The notes under the pieces are model-generated. The model saw nothing but the letters and a program-made list of their open reading frames with translations. It was not told the origin of the DNA and made no database searches. The position numbers and the translations under genes are program-made. Below, one piece after another: positions 1 through 8,879 of a stretch of DNA of 64,000 nt (its first letter is position 1; every line of letters begins with the position of its first letter). The DNA is from Maribacter algicola (GTDB lineage: Bacteria; Bacteroidota; Bacteroidia; Flavobacteriales; Flavobacteriaceae), in the NCBI RefSeq assembly GCF_003933245.1, contig NZ_QUSX01000002.1:310001-374000 (forward strand), written 5' to 3'.

Positions 1-2
1 AG

Positions 3-197
3 ATCCATGAGAACACCCCAGATGGTCCTGTTGTTGGTGAAGGAACCATGCCGGCCCAAACCGGAGGTCAGGGAACACAGGTCAATGTTCCTATCACGGG
101 GACTGTTTCTGGCAATGGACCTTTTTATGTGACCTACAAGGCAGAAGAAGGTAAGGAACCCTCTATGGTTGCATTAACGGGCGCTATGTTCAATTAA
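3..197 (+). CDS. C-terminal fragment of a protein cut by the window start
   Basis: An open frame enters from the left edge and stops at TAA (195-197), giving 64 visible residues. It contains the segment HENTPDGPVVGEG, followed by a Gly/Thr-rich beta-strand-like stretch. The pattern SPDGPxIGE followed by GPFYVTYKA recalls carbohydrate-binding module family 6 tails of secreted flavobacterial glycan or ThuA/PQQ-type proteins, but this is a resemblance only. A strong hairpin terminator follows 23 bases after the stop, so this is the last gene of its transcript. The N-terminus and the main domain lie outside the window. Confidence 0.6.
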   Translation: MHENTPDGPVVGEGTMPAQTGGQGTQVNVPITGTVSGNGPFYVTYKAEEGKEPSMVALTGAMFN

Positions 198-220
198 GTT
201 AATACGGACCTATTATACTA

Positions 221-246
221 AAAGCCCGCTTGATGCGGGCTTTTTC
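221..246. terminator. Rho-independent terminator
   Basis: AAAGCCCGC (221-229) pairs with GCGGGCTTT (235-243) around a 5-base loop and runs into T residues. The A-run on the other side means it can also end the convergent minus-strand GAF gene. Confidence 0.85.
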
Positions 247-269
247 AATTTATTAATAGGATTCACTAT

Positions 270-731
270 TTAACTAATTTTCTGGCAAATGGCCTCTCCA
301 ATCCCCATTAAGGAAGCTATTTCTTCTTCTGTGAAATCATAGGACACGGGTTTTGCTATTCCGATAGTACCATATAATTTTCCTTCATGTATCAATGGTG
401 CGGCAAGCGACCCTTCTACTTTGGTCTCTTTTGCGGCTGGTCTGGCTACGCCAGACTCATCGGTTTGCAGGTTGCACATTTCTACGGGTTTCATACGTTC
501 CGCGGCGATACCCGCCATACCTTTGCCTATGGGAATAGCCGAGACTTTCGGTAACAAAAAGTCGGGAATACCTTTTTGGGCCTTCAACTCCAGAATGGAG
601 GTTCCTGATTTTAAAAAATGCAAAGTACCTGTAGAGCAACCGAAATGGCCAATAGTCTCTTCTAAAATACTTTGCCAATCGATGGGATTTTTTTCAAGTT
701 GTGCCGATATTTTTTCGGGGATGTTATTCAT
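270..731 (-). CDS. GAF domain protein
   Basis: A 153-residue protein that is essentially one GAF domain (about residues 15-150). Seen: the core segment IPIGKGMAGIAAE, then PVEMCNLQTD, then SLAAPLIHEGKLYGTIGIA, the usual order of beta strands and ligand-pocket loops in free-standing bacterial GAF proteins. GAF domains bind small molecules or act as redox or dimerisation modules; no output domain is attached, so the role is unknown. The ATG at 731 is preferred over an in-frame TTG three codons upstream. It is cytoplasmic, with no signal peptide. It is 126 bases downstream of the M1 peptidase gene and could be a separate unit; its 3' end faces a bidirectional terminator. Confidence 0.8.
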   Translation of the reverse strand: MNNIPEKISAQLEKNPIDWQSILEETIGHFGCSTGTLHFLKSGTSILELKAQKGIPDFLLPKVSAIPIGKGMAGIAAERMKPVEMCNLQTDESGVARPAAKETKVEGSLAAPLIHEGKLYGTIGIAKPVSYDFTEEEIASLMGIGEAICQKIS

Positions 732-857
732 GTTGATCAATAGAAATTTAAAATAATGATTTGCTATTTCCTCTAAAGATGGGCAATTTAGGGATATTAT
801 CAGTTTTCATATTATGATATTTGTCAGCTACCCCTGATATGACCTTAGGCCTTTTAC

Positions 858-2462
858 TTATACTTTTTTAACTTCCACGTAAAAATTTGGGTCCACTTGT
901 ATGTCGTTCCCTTTAAGTGATTTTTGCTGCCACTCTGTGGTAGGGGTAATCCAATCAGTCTTTCCGGCCATCTCAACCTTTAAGGGCATTTTAAACCCAT
1001 CGATGACATTGGTAAATCGGTATTTTAGCTTGCCGTTCTTGATTTCATATTCAAAAACTGGAATGTTCGCCGTTCTTAAATATTGATCAAAAAAGGAGGT
1101 GAAATCAGCCGATACCTGATTGTCCAAATAAGCTTCAATCTGTTTGGATGTTACTGTTTGATGATAAAACGTTTCGTTCAAACCTCGTAAGGTTGCCCGC
1201 CATTTTTCATCATCGTCCATGATTTGCCTAAGGGTGTGCAGGATGTTCGCCCCTTTGTTGTACATATCGCCGGACCCGGATTTATTAACATCATAAGGGC
1301 CAATGAGCGGTCGGTCATTTCTGATATTTTTTCGGATTCCAAGTAAATATTCCGCTGCAGCTTCCTTGCCATAGTAATATTCAATAAACAGGCTTTCTGA
1401 ATACATGGTAAAACCTTCATGCACCCACATATCGGCGATATCTTTGTAAGTAATATTGTTTGCGAACCATTCATGTCCTGCTTCGTGGATGATGATGTAA
1501 TCGAACTTCAATCCCCAACCGGTGCCCGAAAGATCGCTGCCTAAGTAGCCATTTCCATACTGGTTTCCGTAGGTTACGGAACTTTGGTGTTCCATACCCA
1601 AATAAGGGACTTCCACCAATTTGAAAGAGTCCTCATAAAATGGGTAAGGACCAAACCAATGCTCAAAGGCTTCCATCATTTGGGGAGCCTGTTTGAACTG
1701 CTCCTTGGCTTTTTCCAGATTGTCCCTTAATACGTAGTAATCCATATCCAAAGTGCCTTTTTCGCCATCATAGGTCTCCCCAAAATACACATAATCACCA
1801 ATATTTACGTTCACCCCATAGTTGTTAATGGGATTGGATACGAACCAGTGGTAGGTATTGGTATTTTCATCTATTGAACGCAACCTACCGTTGGATACGT
1901 TCATTAGTCCCTTAGGTACCTTTACACTCATAAGCATACTATCCACTTCGTCGTACATATGGTCTTTGTTGGGCCACCAAACACTGGCTCCAAGTCCCTG
2001 ACAGGAGGTGGCCACAAAGTGTTTCCCGTTTTCGTCCTCTTTCCAGGAAAAACCACCATCCCAGGGAGCTCTAACAGCTTCTTTGGGATGCCCGGAATAA
2101 TGCACGACGATTTCATTGTAATCACCTTCTTTTTGTGCTTTTTCTAGTTTTACAAAATGGGCATTGCCCTTGCTATCGAATTCCAGTTTTTTACCGTCTT
2201 GGGTAATTTTTTCAATGATAAGTGGTGGTTGAAGGTCTACTTGCAATACCTGATTTGCATCCAAAACTTTGTAGCGAATGGTATTGGTGCCCGATATAAA
2301 TTTATCATCCGGTTTAACCTCAATATCCAGATGATAGTAATTGAGGTCCCACCAAGCTCGTTCCGGAGTTATGCTGCCTCTAAGGGTATCTTGTTCCGTA
2401 AAATCTTGGGCCTTAATATGTAAGGTAGTCAGGATAACGGTAATCATTAAAAGTTTTTTCAT
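858..2462 (-). CDS. M1 family zinc metallopeptidase, secreted
   Basis: A 534-residue gluzincin aminopeptidase-like protein. It has a signal peptide (MKKLLMITVILTTLHIKAQ). The zinc site HEAGH is near residues 326-330, with the third ligand Glu about 19 residues later in WVHEGF, and the GxMEN-type exopeptidase motif appears as GMEH near 290. It has the N-terminal beta domain and the catalytic domain, but only a short C-terminal part, so it is much shorter than PepN-type M1 enzymes (about 850 residues). The ATG at 2462 is chosen; a TTG three codons upstream is the only longer start. It lies 9 bases after the M28 peptidase, suggesting the two secreted peptidases are co-expressed for peptide scavenging. 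Confidence 0.9.
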   Translation of the reverse strand: MKKLLMITVILTTLHIKAQDFTEQDTLRGSITPERAWWDLNYYHLDIEVKPDDKFISGTNTIRYKVLDANQVLQVDLQPPLIIEKITQDGKKLEFDSKGNAHFVKLEKAQKEGDYNEIVVHYSGHPKEAVRAPWDGGFSWKEDENGKHFVATSCQGLGASVWWPNKDHMYDEVDSMLMSVKVPKGLMNVSNGRLRSIDENTNTYHWFVSNPINNYGVNVNIGDYVYFGETYDGEKGTLDMDYYVLRDNLEKAKEQFKQAPQMMEAFEHWFGPYPFYEDSFKLVEVPYLGMEHQSSVTYGNQYGNGYLGSDLSGTGWGLKFDYIIIHEAGHEWFANNITYKDIADMWVHEGFTMYSESLFIEYYYGKEAAAEYLLGIRKNIRNDRPLIGPYDVNKSGSGDMYNKGANILHTLRQIMDDDEKWRATLRGLNETFYHQTVTSKQIEAYLDNQVSADFTSFFDQYLRTANIPVFEYEIKNGKLKYRFTNVIDGFKMPLKVEMAGKTDWITPTTEWQQKSLKGNDIQVDPNFYVEVKKV

Positions 2463-2471
2463 TAGTCCCAA

Positions 2472-3815
2472 TTATCTAAAAATTCCGTTTGGAAATACGA
2501 CCGGACTTTCAAATCCGTTTTCACCTACCGCGGACAGACCAAAGAAAAAATTATCAATAACGATTCCTTCCAATGTAAATTCGGTAACGTCACCTACATA
2601 TCTACTGTAATCCCAAGTGGGTGAGGTCGTATCCCTCCAGTAGATTTTGTATCCTTTGGCTCCATCTACCCTGCTCCATTGGAATTTGGCCGATGGTTCA
2701 ACAATACCACCAATTTTTACTTCTTTAGGTGCCGGTGGTGCCCAAGCCAAGGAAGCCAGGTTAATCGCATTTACAGCGGTTAGTTTTGCCGCGTAGTCAA
2801 AGTTTACATGTTCTAGGACATCCCCATATTCAATGCCGTCTTCCACCCGAATATCCTGATGTTGCTGGGTGTAATTTTCGTGCGCCTCCATGATTCGTAT
2901 TCCCGCAAAACCAGCGTCGTTAAAGGGCCTGTGATGTCCTCCACGGCCAAAACGATCCAAACGATAAATCATCATGGGATTCATTTCGGGCATATAGGTC
3001 TTTACATTCTTATGCACATATCTAGCCAATTGTCTTGAAATACCATCGACTTCACCTCCATAAAACCGTCTTGCCCTGCGTTGCTCTTCCGTTTCATTGG
3101 GAGGTACGGGTTCGGAAAAAATTCGGAAATCCACATTGCTTACTACTCCATCCACACCTTTGATATTTCCAATCATATCGTTATTAAAAATCCCAATGAT
3201 TTCCCATCCTTGATCTTTGGCGTATTGCGCCACGCCGCCGCCGCCAAAAAGACCTTGTTCCTCACCGGAAAGACCCATATAGATAATGCTGTTTTCAAAT
3301 GTGTATTTTGAAAGTACCCGTGCTGCTTCCAAGGTTCCGGCCATACCGCTGGCATTGTCGTTGGCTCCAGGTGAATCGTCCGTAAAATTGGTAGGGTCGC
3401 TTACCCGACTATCAATATCGCCGCTCATAATAATGTATCTATTGGGGTATTTGCTTCCTTTTTGAATGGCCAAGACATTCACGACTTCCACATCATGCAC
3501 AATGCGTTGATTGGCGCCCTTTTTGACCAAGTCTTTTTGATAAAAAACGTTCAAACAACCGTTACAGGCCTGGGAAGTTTTCTCAAATTCAGACTTTATC
3601 CAGCGTCTTGCCGCACCTATGCCACGGGTTTGTGAGACTGTATCGCTTAAGGTATGTCGGGTGCCAAAATTGGCCAATTTGGTGATATCGTTTTCTATGC
3701 GTTCCGCAGAAACGGCATCAATAATATCATAGATGCGTTGGTCCGTTTGCGCTGATAATGTAAGGGTTATGGTCAAAAGACCCAGAAGTAGCCATTTTTT
3801 CATATTCGGTTTCAT
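2472..3815 (-). CDS. M28 family peptidase, secreted, with fibronectin-like tail
   Basis: A 447-residue protein with signal peptide, an M28 zinc peptidase domain (about residues 40-350) and a C-terminal beta-sandwich-like tail (about 365-447, KIGGIVEPSAKFQWSR... type). Metal-site segments seen: PGANDNASG, LSGEEQGLFGG, NNDMIGN and EAHENYTQQH. The first ligand motif, normally GHYDSR in this clade, reads GDIDSR, so the usual His is Asp (see findings). The start may be ATG at 3815 or, four codons in, at 3803, where the signal peptide begins MKKWLLLG. It sits between the MFS transporter (27 bases upstream) and the M1 peptidase in one minus-strand run. Confidence 0.88.
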   Translation of the reverse strand: MKPNMKKWLLLGLLTITLTLSAQTDQRIYDIIDAVSAERIENDITKLANFGTRHTLSDTVSQTRGIGAARRWIKSEFEKTSQACNGCLNVFYQKDLVKKGANQRIVHDVEVVNVLAIQKGSKYPNRYIIMSGDIDSRVSDPTNFTDDSPGANDNASGMAGTLEAARVLSKYTFENSIIYMGLSGEEQGLFGGGGVAQYAKDQGWEIIGIFNNDMIGNIKGVDGVVSNVDFRIFSEPVPPNETEEQRRARRFYGGEVDGISRQLARYVHKNVKTYMPEMNPMMIYRLDRFGRGGHHRPFNDAGFAGIRIMEAHENYTQQHQDIRVEDGIEYGDVLEHVNFDYAAKLTAVNAINLASLAWAPPAPKEVKIGGIVEPSAKFQWSRVDGAKGYKIYWRDTTSPTWDYSRYVGDVTEFTLEGIVIDNFFFGLSAVGENGFESPVVFPNGIFR

Positions 3816-3842
3816 TTGAAGTGTCTCTAAAAGTATTAAAAA

Positions 3843-5009
3843 TTAATCTTTTTCAAGGCGTATAAGATGCCAAACTCCCAACGCCGGACCCAATGTCAAC
3901 ACCATGAATAAAAAGTTTGCACTTGTGATGGTCTGCATGTAGTTTAAGAGTTGAATACTAAAAATGGTAATGGCAAAGCCGATGCAGGTTGCTAGGGTAA
4001 GCGCCGTACCTTTGATTTCGCCCATAGCCGATGCAGCCACTAGTTTTGATAGTTGTGGGGAATCTGCGGTAACGGCCAAACCCCATATACACCATGCCGA
4101 TAGGAATAGTATGGGAGGCAGCATGAAAAAAACCGGGGAGATTAGGCAACATAGGCCCGATATCGTAAGAGACGTTAAGGCTACCTTACGGCTTCCTATT
4201 TTTTCCGATATCAAACCACCAAGGGCACACGACAGTCCACCAAGGGCAATTACAATCCCTGTCCAGAGGGGTACCGAAAAGTCCATACCAGTTTTCGTAT
4301 TATAATATGCAATCGCAAAGGGCGTAAAGGCCCAAAAGGCGTACAACTCCCACATGTGTCCAAAATAGCCAAAAGCGACCTTCTTAAAATTTACCATGCC
4401 AAAGAGTTGGGGACCAATGGATAGATCAAGTTTTTTGCTAGGGGTTCTATAGGGTCCGTTGGGAACCAGAAAATTAATTGCCAATCCACCCATAAAGGTC
4501 ATTGCCGTAGTTATTTTTATGACGGTGTTCGCCTCATGGCCCCAACTATTGGCCTTGATAAAAAATGGAAATGCGGTACCCAAGACCAAGGCACCTACCA
4601 AATACCCTAAAGCCTTGCCCAATCCTTTTTCATAGTAATCTGCCGCAATCTTCATTCCCACGGGATAAATACCTGCAAGAAAAAAACCAGTGCCAAACCT
4701 CGTTAGAAGAATCGTCCATTTGGTCATAGATTCTTGAAGCAATGCAAAATTGCAGAGTGCCGCCAATAGGGCACAGACCATAAATACCTTGGAAGGCGGA
4801 AACCTATCTGCTACCATCAATAATGCAAAAAGCAGCGTGCCCAGAATGAATCCCAATTGTACGGAGGATAATACCCAGCCCATAATATCTTCACCCAACC
4901 CTGTTTTCAAGATAAGTTCATCGATGATTGTATTACCGGCAAACCATGGGGAGGTACATGCAAATTGGGCAATTATTATGGTTGGAAGGATATGTGGTTT
5001 TTGCTTCAA
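3843..5009 (-). CDS. MFS transporter
   Basis: A 388-residue integral membrane protein with about 11-12 hydrophobic segments. Major facilitator features seen: N-terminal helices with LADRF-like loop (MVADRFPPSK) between TM2 and TM3, and RFGTGFFLAGIYPVGMKIAADYY in the TM4 region, typical of MFS. The substrate cannot be inferred. The start is TTG at 5009, 8 bases after the stop of the upstream gene; no in-frame ATG occurs before residue 40. It lies inside the trehalose/peptidase gene run, so di- or tripeptide or sugar transport are possible but unsupported. Confidence 0.85.
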   Translation of the reverse strand: MKQKPHILPTIIIAQFACTSPWFAGNTIIDELILKTGLGEDIMGWVLSSVQLGFILGTLLFALLMVADRFPPSKVFMVCALLAALCNFALLQESMTKWTILLTRFGTGFFLAGIYPVGMKIAADYYEKGLGKALGYLVGALVLGTAFPFFIKANSWGHEANTVIKITTAMTFMGGLAINFLVPNGPYRTPSKKLDLSIGPQLFGMVNFKKVAFGYFGHMWELYAFWAFTPFAIAYYNTKTGMDFSVPLWTGIVIALGGLSCALGGLISEKIGSRKVALTSLTISGLCCLISPVFFMLPPILFLSAWCIWGLAVTADSPQLSKLVAASAMGEIKGTALTLATCIGFAITIFSIQLLNYMQTITSANFLFMVLTLGPALGVWHLIRLEKD

Positions 5010-5017
5010 CCTCAGAT

Positions 5018-6541
5018 TTACTTTAGGAAAGTGACTTTGGATATTTTCTCATTTTCAACTTCGTAAATAGCTACGGCGGAAAACGTATTGCCATTGGCCG
5101 TTACCTCCTCTTCGTCTATCACTTTGTTGCCTATGACGATTCTGTTTTTGATTTCGCAATGCAGGTCTGGTGTGGAGGTGAAAAATTCGGTGTAGCCCTT
5201 ACGCATTTCCTCTGGTCCATCTGTAGTTAGGTTTTTTGGGAAGTTGTAGAGTTTTACATCGTCAGTATACGTTGCCATAAATGCATCGATATCTCTTTTA
5301 TTATAGGCATCCACCTGTTCTTGGACAACACTTTCGGGGATGGATTCCGACCCATTGTCAAAAATAAATGTCATGCTAGAAATTCGGTCGGCGACTTCAT
5401 ATATTGCCACTTGCTTAGAAATACTTCCGTCTCCCGTAACTATTTCATGGTCGATTACAAAATTTCCCATGGTAATCCTATTTGCGACCTCTACATCATA
5501 TTTCTTATTATCCGGGGACAGGCTCCCATAGTTCTCCCGCATTTTTTGATGCCCGATATAAAGGGTGTCCGCCGGAAAATTTTGAACTACCACGTTTTCA
5601 CTATAACAATTGACGAAGGCATCCAAATCCCCCGAATTATAGGATTCCACCTGTTTTTGAACGATTTTGTATTTGGGGTCCTCGCTTACGAATGCCAATA
5701 TTTGACCATCCGGACTAATGGCCAGTCTTGATATTTTAGGTATTTCCAATTTATCAAATGTGTGCAGGAGTTTCCAGGAGCCCTTCTTTTTGTAATCGTA
5801 ACCCAACAAATTGTTTTCGTACGCCGTAAGCAAGGTTCCTTCTTTTGTCCAACTTACATCTTCAAATGAGCCAGGAAGCGTCACGATATATTCCGTAGCC
5901 CCGGAAATAGGATTCAGGGATTTTACCAAGGTTGTATCATTTTCTTTTGAAATATAACTGATCAGCTCCGTTTGGGGAATCTTGTGCAGCGACCTGCCTA
6001 CACTTTTCTGTATAGTGTAGAGGGTATTATCCTTTATGTTTACGATCACCAAATCCATTCGGTTTTCAACCAAGACCGTGCATACTATGACATGGTCGTT
6101 GTACCACACATGATATCCAACTTTTAAATTGGCAATAAGTTCTTTATACTTTCCAGTCTTAAAATCATACCTATACAATCTTTGTAATCCATCATCGTCT
6201 AATCTGATGGCCGAAATATCCTCTTGGTCCAATATTCTCAAAGGTGAATATTCACCTCCCTTTGGAGTACTGTTGATCCACGATTTTGATTCGGAATTAA
6301 TATTGTAAAGGGCTATATCGGTCTGTCCGTTTCGGGTGGAAGCAAGTAGAATTCGGTCGTCATCGTAGAAGGAAGGTTGATTGTCGTAGCCTTCATTGTT
6401 AGAAATGTTTTTGGGATTCCCGATTTTTAAAGTTCCCTCGTTCCATTCCAAATCGGCCAGAAACACTTCTGTGCTAGGCTGGGAATAGCTTTTTAAAGAA
6501 AAAAATAAAAAGAGTACCGAGAGGAATAATAACCGATTCAT
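5018..6541 (-). CDS. Secreted beta-propeller protein with two tandem SnoaL/NTF2-like domains
   Basis: A 507-residue protein with signal peptide (MNRLLFLSVLFLFFSLKSYS). Residues about 20-280 look like TolB/WD40-type propeller blades (YDNQPSFYDDDRILLAST, AISPDGQILAFVSED). Two repeated SnoaL-like domains follow, each starting QVxxYNxxDxDAF and continuing with xxMRxxY and a xRIxxGNxVID/ExExVT core (about 285-390 and 400-505). NTF2-like folds bind small ligands or act as simple isomerases or hydrolases; function here is unknown. The ATG at 6541 is chosen because it opens the signal peptide; a longer reading would overlap the upstream trehalose gene. It is 22 bases after that gene and 8 before the MFS gene. 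Confidence 0.8.
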   Translation of the reverse strand: MNRLLFLSVLFLFFSLKSYSQPSTEVFLADLEWNEGTLKIGNPKNISNNEGYDNQPSFYDDDRILLASTRNGQTDIALYNINSESKSWINSTPKGGEYSPLRILDQEDISAIRLDDDGLQRLYRYDFKTGKYKELIANLKVGYHVWYNDHVIVCTVLVENRMDLVIVNIKDNTLYTIQKSVGRSLHKIPQTELISYISKENDTTLVKSLNPISGATEYIVTLPGSFEDVSWTKEGTLLTAYENNLLGYDYKKKGSWKLLHTFDKLEIPKISRLAISPDGQILAFVSEDPKYKIVQKQVESYNSGDLDAFVNCYSENVVVQNFPADTLYIGHQKMRENYGSLSPDNKKYDVEVANRITMGNFVIDHEIVTGDGSISKQVAIYEVADRISSMTFIFDNGSESIPESVVQEQVDAYNKRDIDAFMATYTDDVKLYNFPKNLTTDGPEEMRKGYTEFFTSTPDLHCEIKNRIVIGNKVIDEEEVTANGNTFSAVAIYEVENEKISKVTFLK

Positions 6542-6563
6542 TCGTTTAGCATAGAGTTCCAAA

Positions 6564-8777
6564 TTAATGCATGTCAGCAAATCGGCCTAAAATATCCCTA
6601 ACATTTTTGGTACTGTCTACAAAATACTTGGCGTGGGTTTTTTGTCTTCCCACTTTGACCGTAATGGAATCTTCCGGGAGTTCCTGGAACATAAACTCAT
6701 CCGTCCAGTCATCGCCTATGGCAAAAACAAAATCATATTCATGTTCCGCAAATACGCGCATGGAGGCCCTTCCCTTGTTTACATTGCTACTCTTGATTTC
6801 CATAACCTTATTTCCGTTTAAAACGCTCAAGTCGTCATTCGCAATCAAACTGGTCAATACTGTATTCAATTCCACGGCCCTCTTTTGGCCAAAATCGGGA
6901 TCGGTATTTCTATAATGCCATGCCAAGGAATAATTCTTTTCTTCGATAAAACTTCCCGGAGTCCTATCCACAAAGGAATCCAAGACCGGATGAATTTTCT
7001 CCATCCAATCCTTTTTGACCTTTTCCAGCATTCTAAAGTCTTCTCCATTTTGGGAAATCCAAACCCCATGCTCGACTATCATGTTGTACCCTTTATGCTT
7101 GAACCACTTGGTAAAGGTTTCTTTGTCCCTTCCGCTGATTAGATACATATCCGTATTTTCCTGGGCGGAAATTTCATCCAATAATCTGAATAGATCTTCA
7201 TCAGGACTGGCCTTCTGAGGGTCTTTATGAAAGCCGGCCAAAGTGCCGTCATAATCTAGAAAAACAAGGCGTCTTTTGGCCGACTTATATTTTTTCATGA
7301 CGGTGTTCATTAAATCTACCGAAAGCTTTCTGGATATATAGGTGAGGTCCTTTTCTTTTTGATTTAATAGGGAGGTCATGAAATCATTGGCCCATTTCTC
7401 CACGTTATAACGCTCCAGGCGTTTTTGAAGAATTGAATTACGCTGCTGTTGTTCCTCTTTGGGCATATTGATGGCCTTGTCCAAGGTGTCCGCAATTTCC
7501 TCGAAGTTATTAGGGTTTATTAGGAGGGATTCATTCATTTCATTGGCAGAACCTGCCATTTCACTTAAAATAAGTACCCCTGTCTTATCGGTTCGTGTTG
7601 CAATATACTCTTTGGCTACCAAGTTCATACCATCCCGAATAGGGGTTAACCAGGCAATATCACAGGTCGTATACAGGTCGATGAGGTTATCAAAGGGCAT
7701 AGATCTATAAAAATACCAAATAGGGGTCCAGCTTACGGTAGAAAGTTCCCCATTGATTCGGCCTACGAGCTCATCGATTTCTTTTTTCAGCAGTTGGTAT
7801 TGTGGGACATTGGAACGAGAAGGTACAGCCAAAATAATCAAACGTACCTTCTCTTTGTATTGTGGGTACTTATTTAAAAAATATTCAAAGGCATTCAAGC
7901 GCTTGGCAATTCCCTTGGTATAGTCCAATCGGTCTATGGAAAGGAAGAATTTCGCATCGGGAGTAGATTCTTTATGGGTATCCAATCTTTTTTGAAGCTC
8001 GGATTTTTGGGATTCATCGCGTTGCGCATGTTCCTTAGCTGCCTCGTTGAATTTTTTATAATCGATTCCCATGGGAAAGGAATCCACTTTTATCACCCTA
8101 TCATCCAAATAAATATCGTTAAAACTGACCTCAAGGCCCAAAAGCCTTCGGACCGAGCTTAAAAAGTGTCTTTCGTAATCATAGGTGTGAAAACCAATTA
8201 AATCGGAACCTAAGAGACCTTCCAATACTTCCATCCTCCAAGGTAGTGTTCTAAATATTTCAAAGGAAGGGAAGGGGATATGTAGGAAGAAACCAATTGA
8301 AACATTGGGACGTTTTGCCCTGACCATTTGCGGCACCAGCATCAATTGATAATCATGTACCCATATAACATCGTCATCTCCCGCTTTTTCTAAAATAGCA
8401 TCGGCAAATTTCTGGTTTACAGTTTTATAGATTTCCCAGCTCTCCCATTCAAACTCGGAATACTCCAAAAAGTAATGGAAGAGGGGCCACACTGTTCTAT
8501 TGCTAAATCCATAGTAAAAGCCGTCTACTTCTTTTTGGGTAAGTTTTACCTTGGAGGAACCATGCTCGGCCAAGGCATCGTCTATTTGTGATTCCAATTC
8601 TTCGGGTGTTTCCTCATCGGTGAGACCGCTCCAACCAATCCAAAGGCTATCTCCACCTGAGTGGACCGATTTCATGCCGGTGGCAAGTCCGCCCACACTA
8701 GGTATTGCCGTAATGGTTCCATTGCTGATTTGTAATTGTACCGGGAGTCTATTTGAGATAATGATAGTTTTGGCCAT
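6564..8777 (-). CDS. Bifunctional trehalose-6-phosphate synthase / phosphatase
   Basis: A 737-residue fusion. Residues 1-470 are a GT20 trehalose-6-phosphate synthase (opening MAKTIIISNRLPVQ, then SVGGLATGMK, VWVHDYQLMLVP, FLHIPFPSFEIFR, RLDYTKGI, DGMNLVAKEYIA), which joins UDP- or ADP-glucose to glucose-6-P. Residues about 495-737 are a HAD-type trehalose-6-P phosphatase with the nucleophile motif DYDGT and the acidic motif GDDWTDE. The product is trehalose, an osmolyte and stress protectant. The ATG at 8777 matches the family N-terminus; longer in-frame reading would add unrelated residues. It is the first gene of a minus-strand run down to 0.86 kb and is divergent from the GH15 gene. Confidence 0.95.
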   Translation of the reverse strand: MAKTIIISNRLPVQLQISNGTITAIPSVGGLATGMKSVHSGGDSLWIGWSGLTDEETPEELESQIDDALAEHGSSKVKLTQKEVDGFYYGFSNRTVWPLFHYFLEYSEFEWESWEIYKTVNQKFADAILEKAGDDDVIWVHDYQLMLVPQMVRAKRPNVSIGFFLHIPFPSFEIFRTLPWRMEVLEGLLGSDLIGFHTYDYERHFLSSVRRLLGLEVSFNDIYLDDRVIKVDSFPMGIDYKKFNEAAKEHAQRDESQKSELQKRLDTHKESTPDAKFFLSIDRLDYTKGIAKRLNAFEYFLNKYPQYKEKVRLIILAVPSRSNVPQYQLLKKEIDELVGRINGELSTVSWTPIWYFYRSMPFDNLIDLYTTCDIAWLTPIRDGMNLVAKEYIATRTDKTGVLILSEMAGSANEMNESLLINPNNFEEIADTLDKAINMPKEEQQQRNSILQKRLERYNVEKWANDFMTSLLNQKEKDLTYISRKLSVDLMNTVMKKYKSAKRRLVFLDYDGTLAGFHKDPQKASPDEDLFRLLDEISAQENTDMYLISGRDKETFTKWFKHKGYNMIVEHGVWISQNGEDFRMLEKVKKDWMEKIHPVLDSFVDRTPGSFIEEKNYSLAWHYRNTDPDFGQKRAVELNTVLTSLIANDDLSVLNGNKVMEIKSSNVNKGRASMRVFAEHEYDFVFAIGDDWTDEFMFQELPEDSITVKVGRQKTHAKYFVDSTKNVRDILGRFADMH

Positions 8778-8879
8778 AAATAGCAAGTTTTGCTTTGAAA
8801 TGAATTTAATTTCTCTCAATTTCGGGAAAAAGATGGGCAATAGCAATTGAATGCCCAAATGAATCAAGATTTTTAGGGA

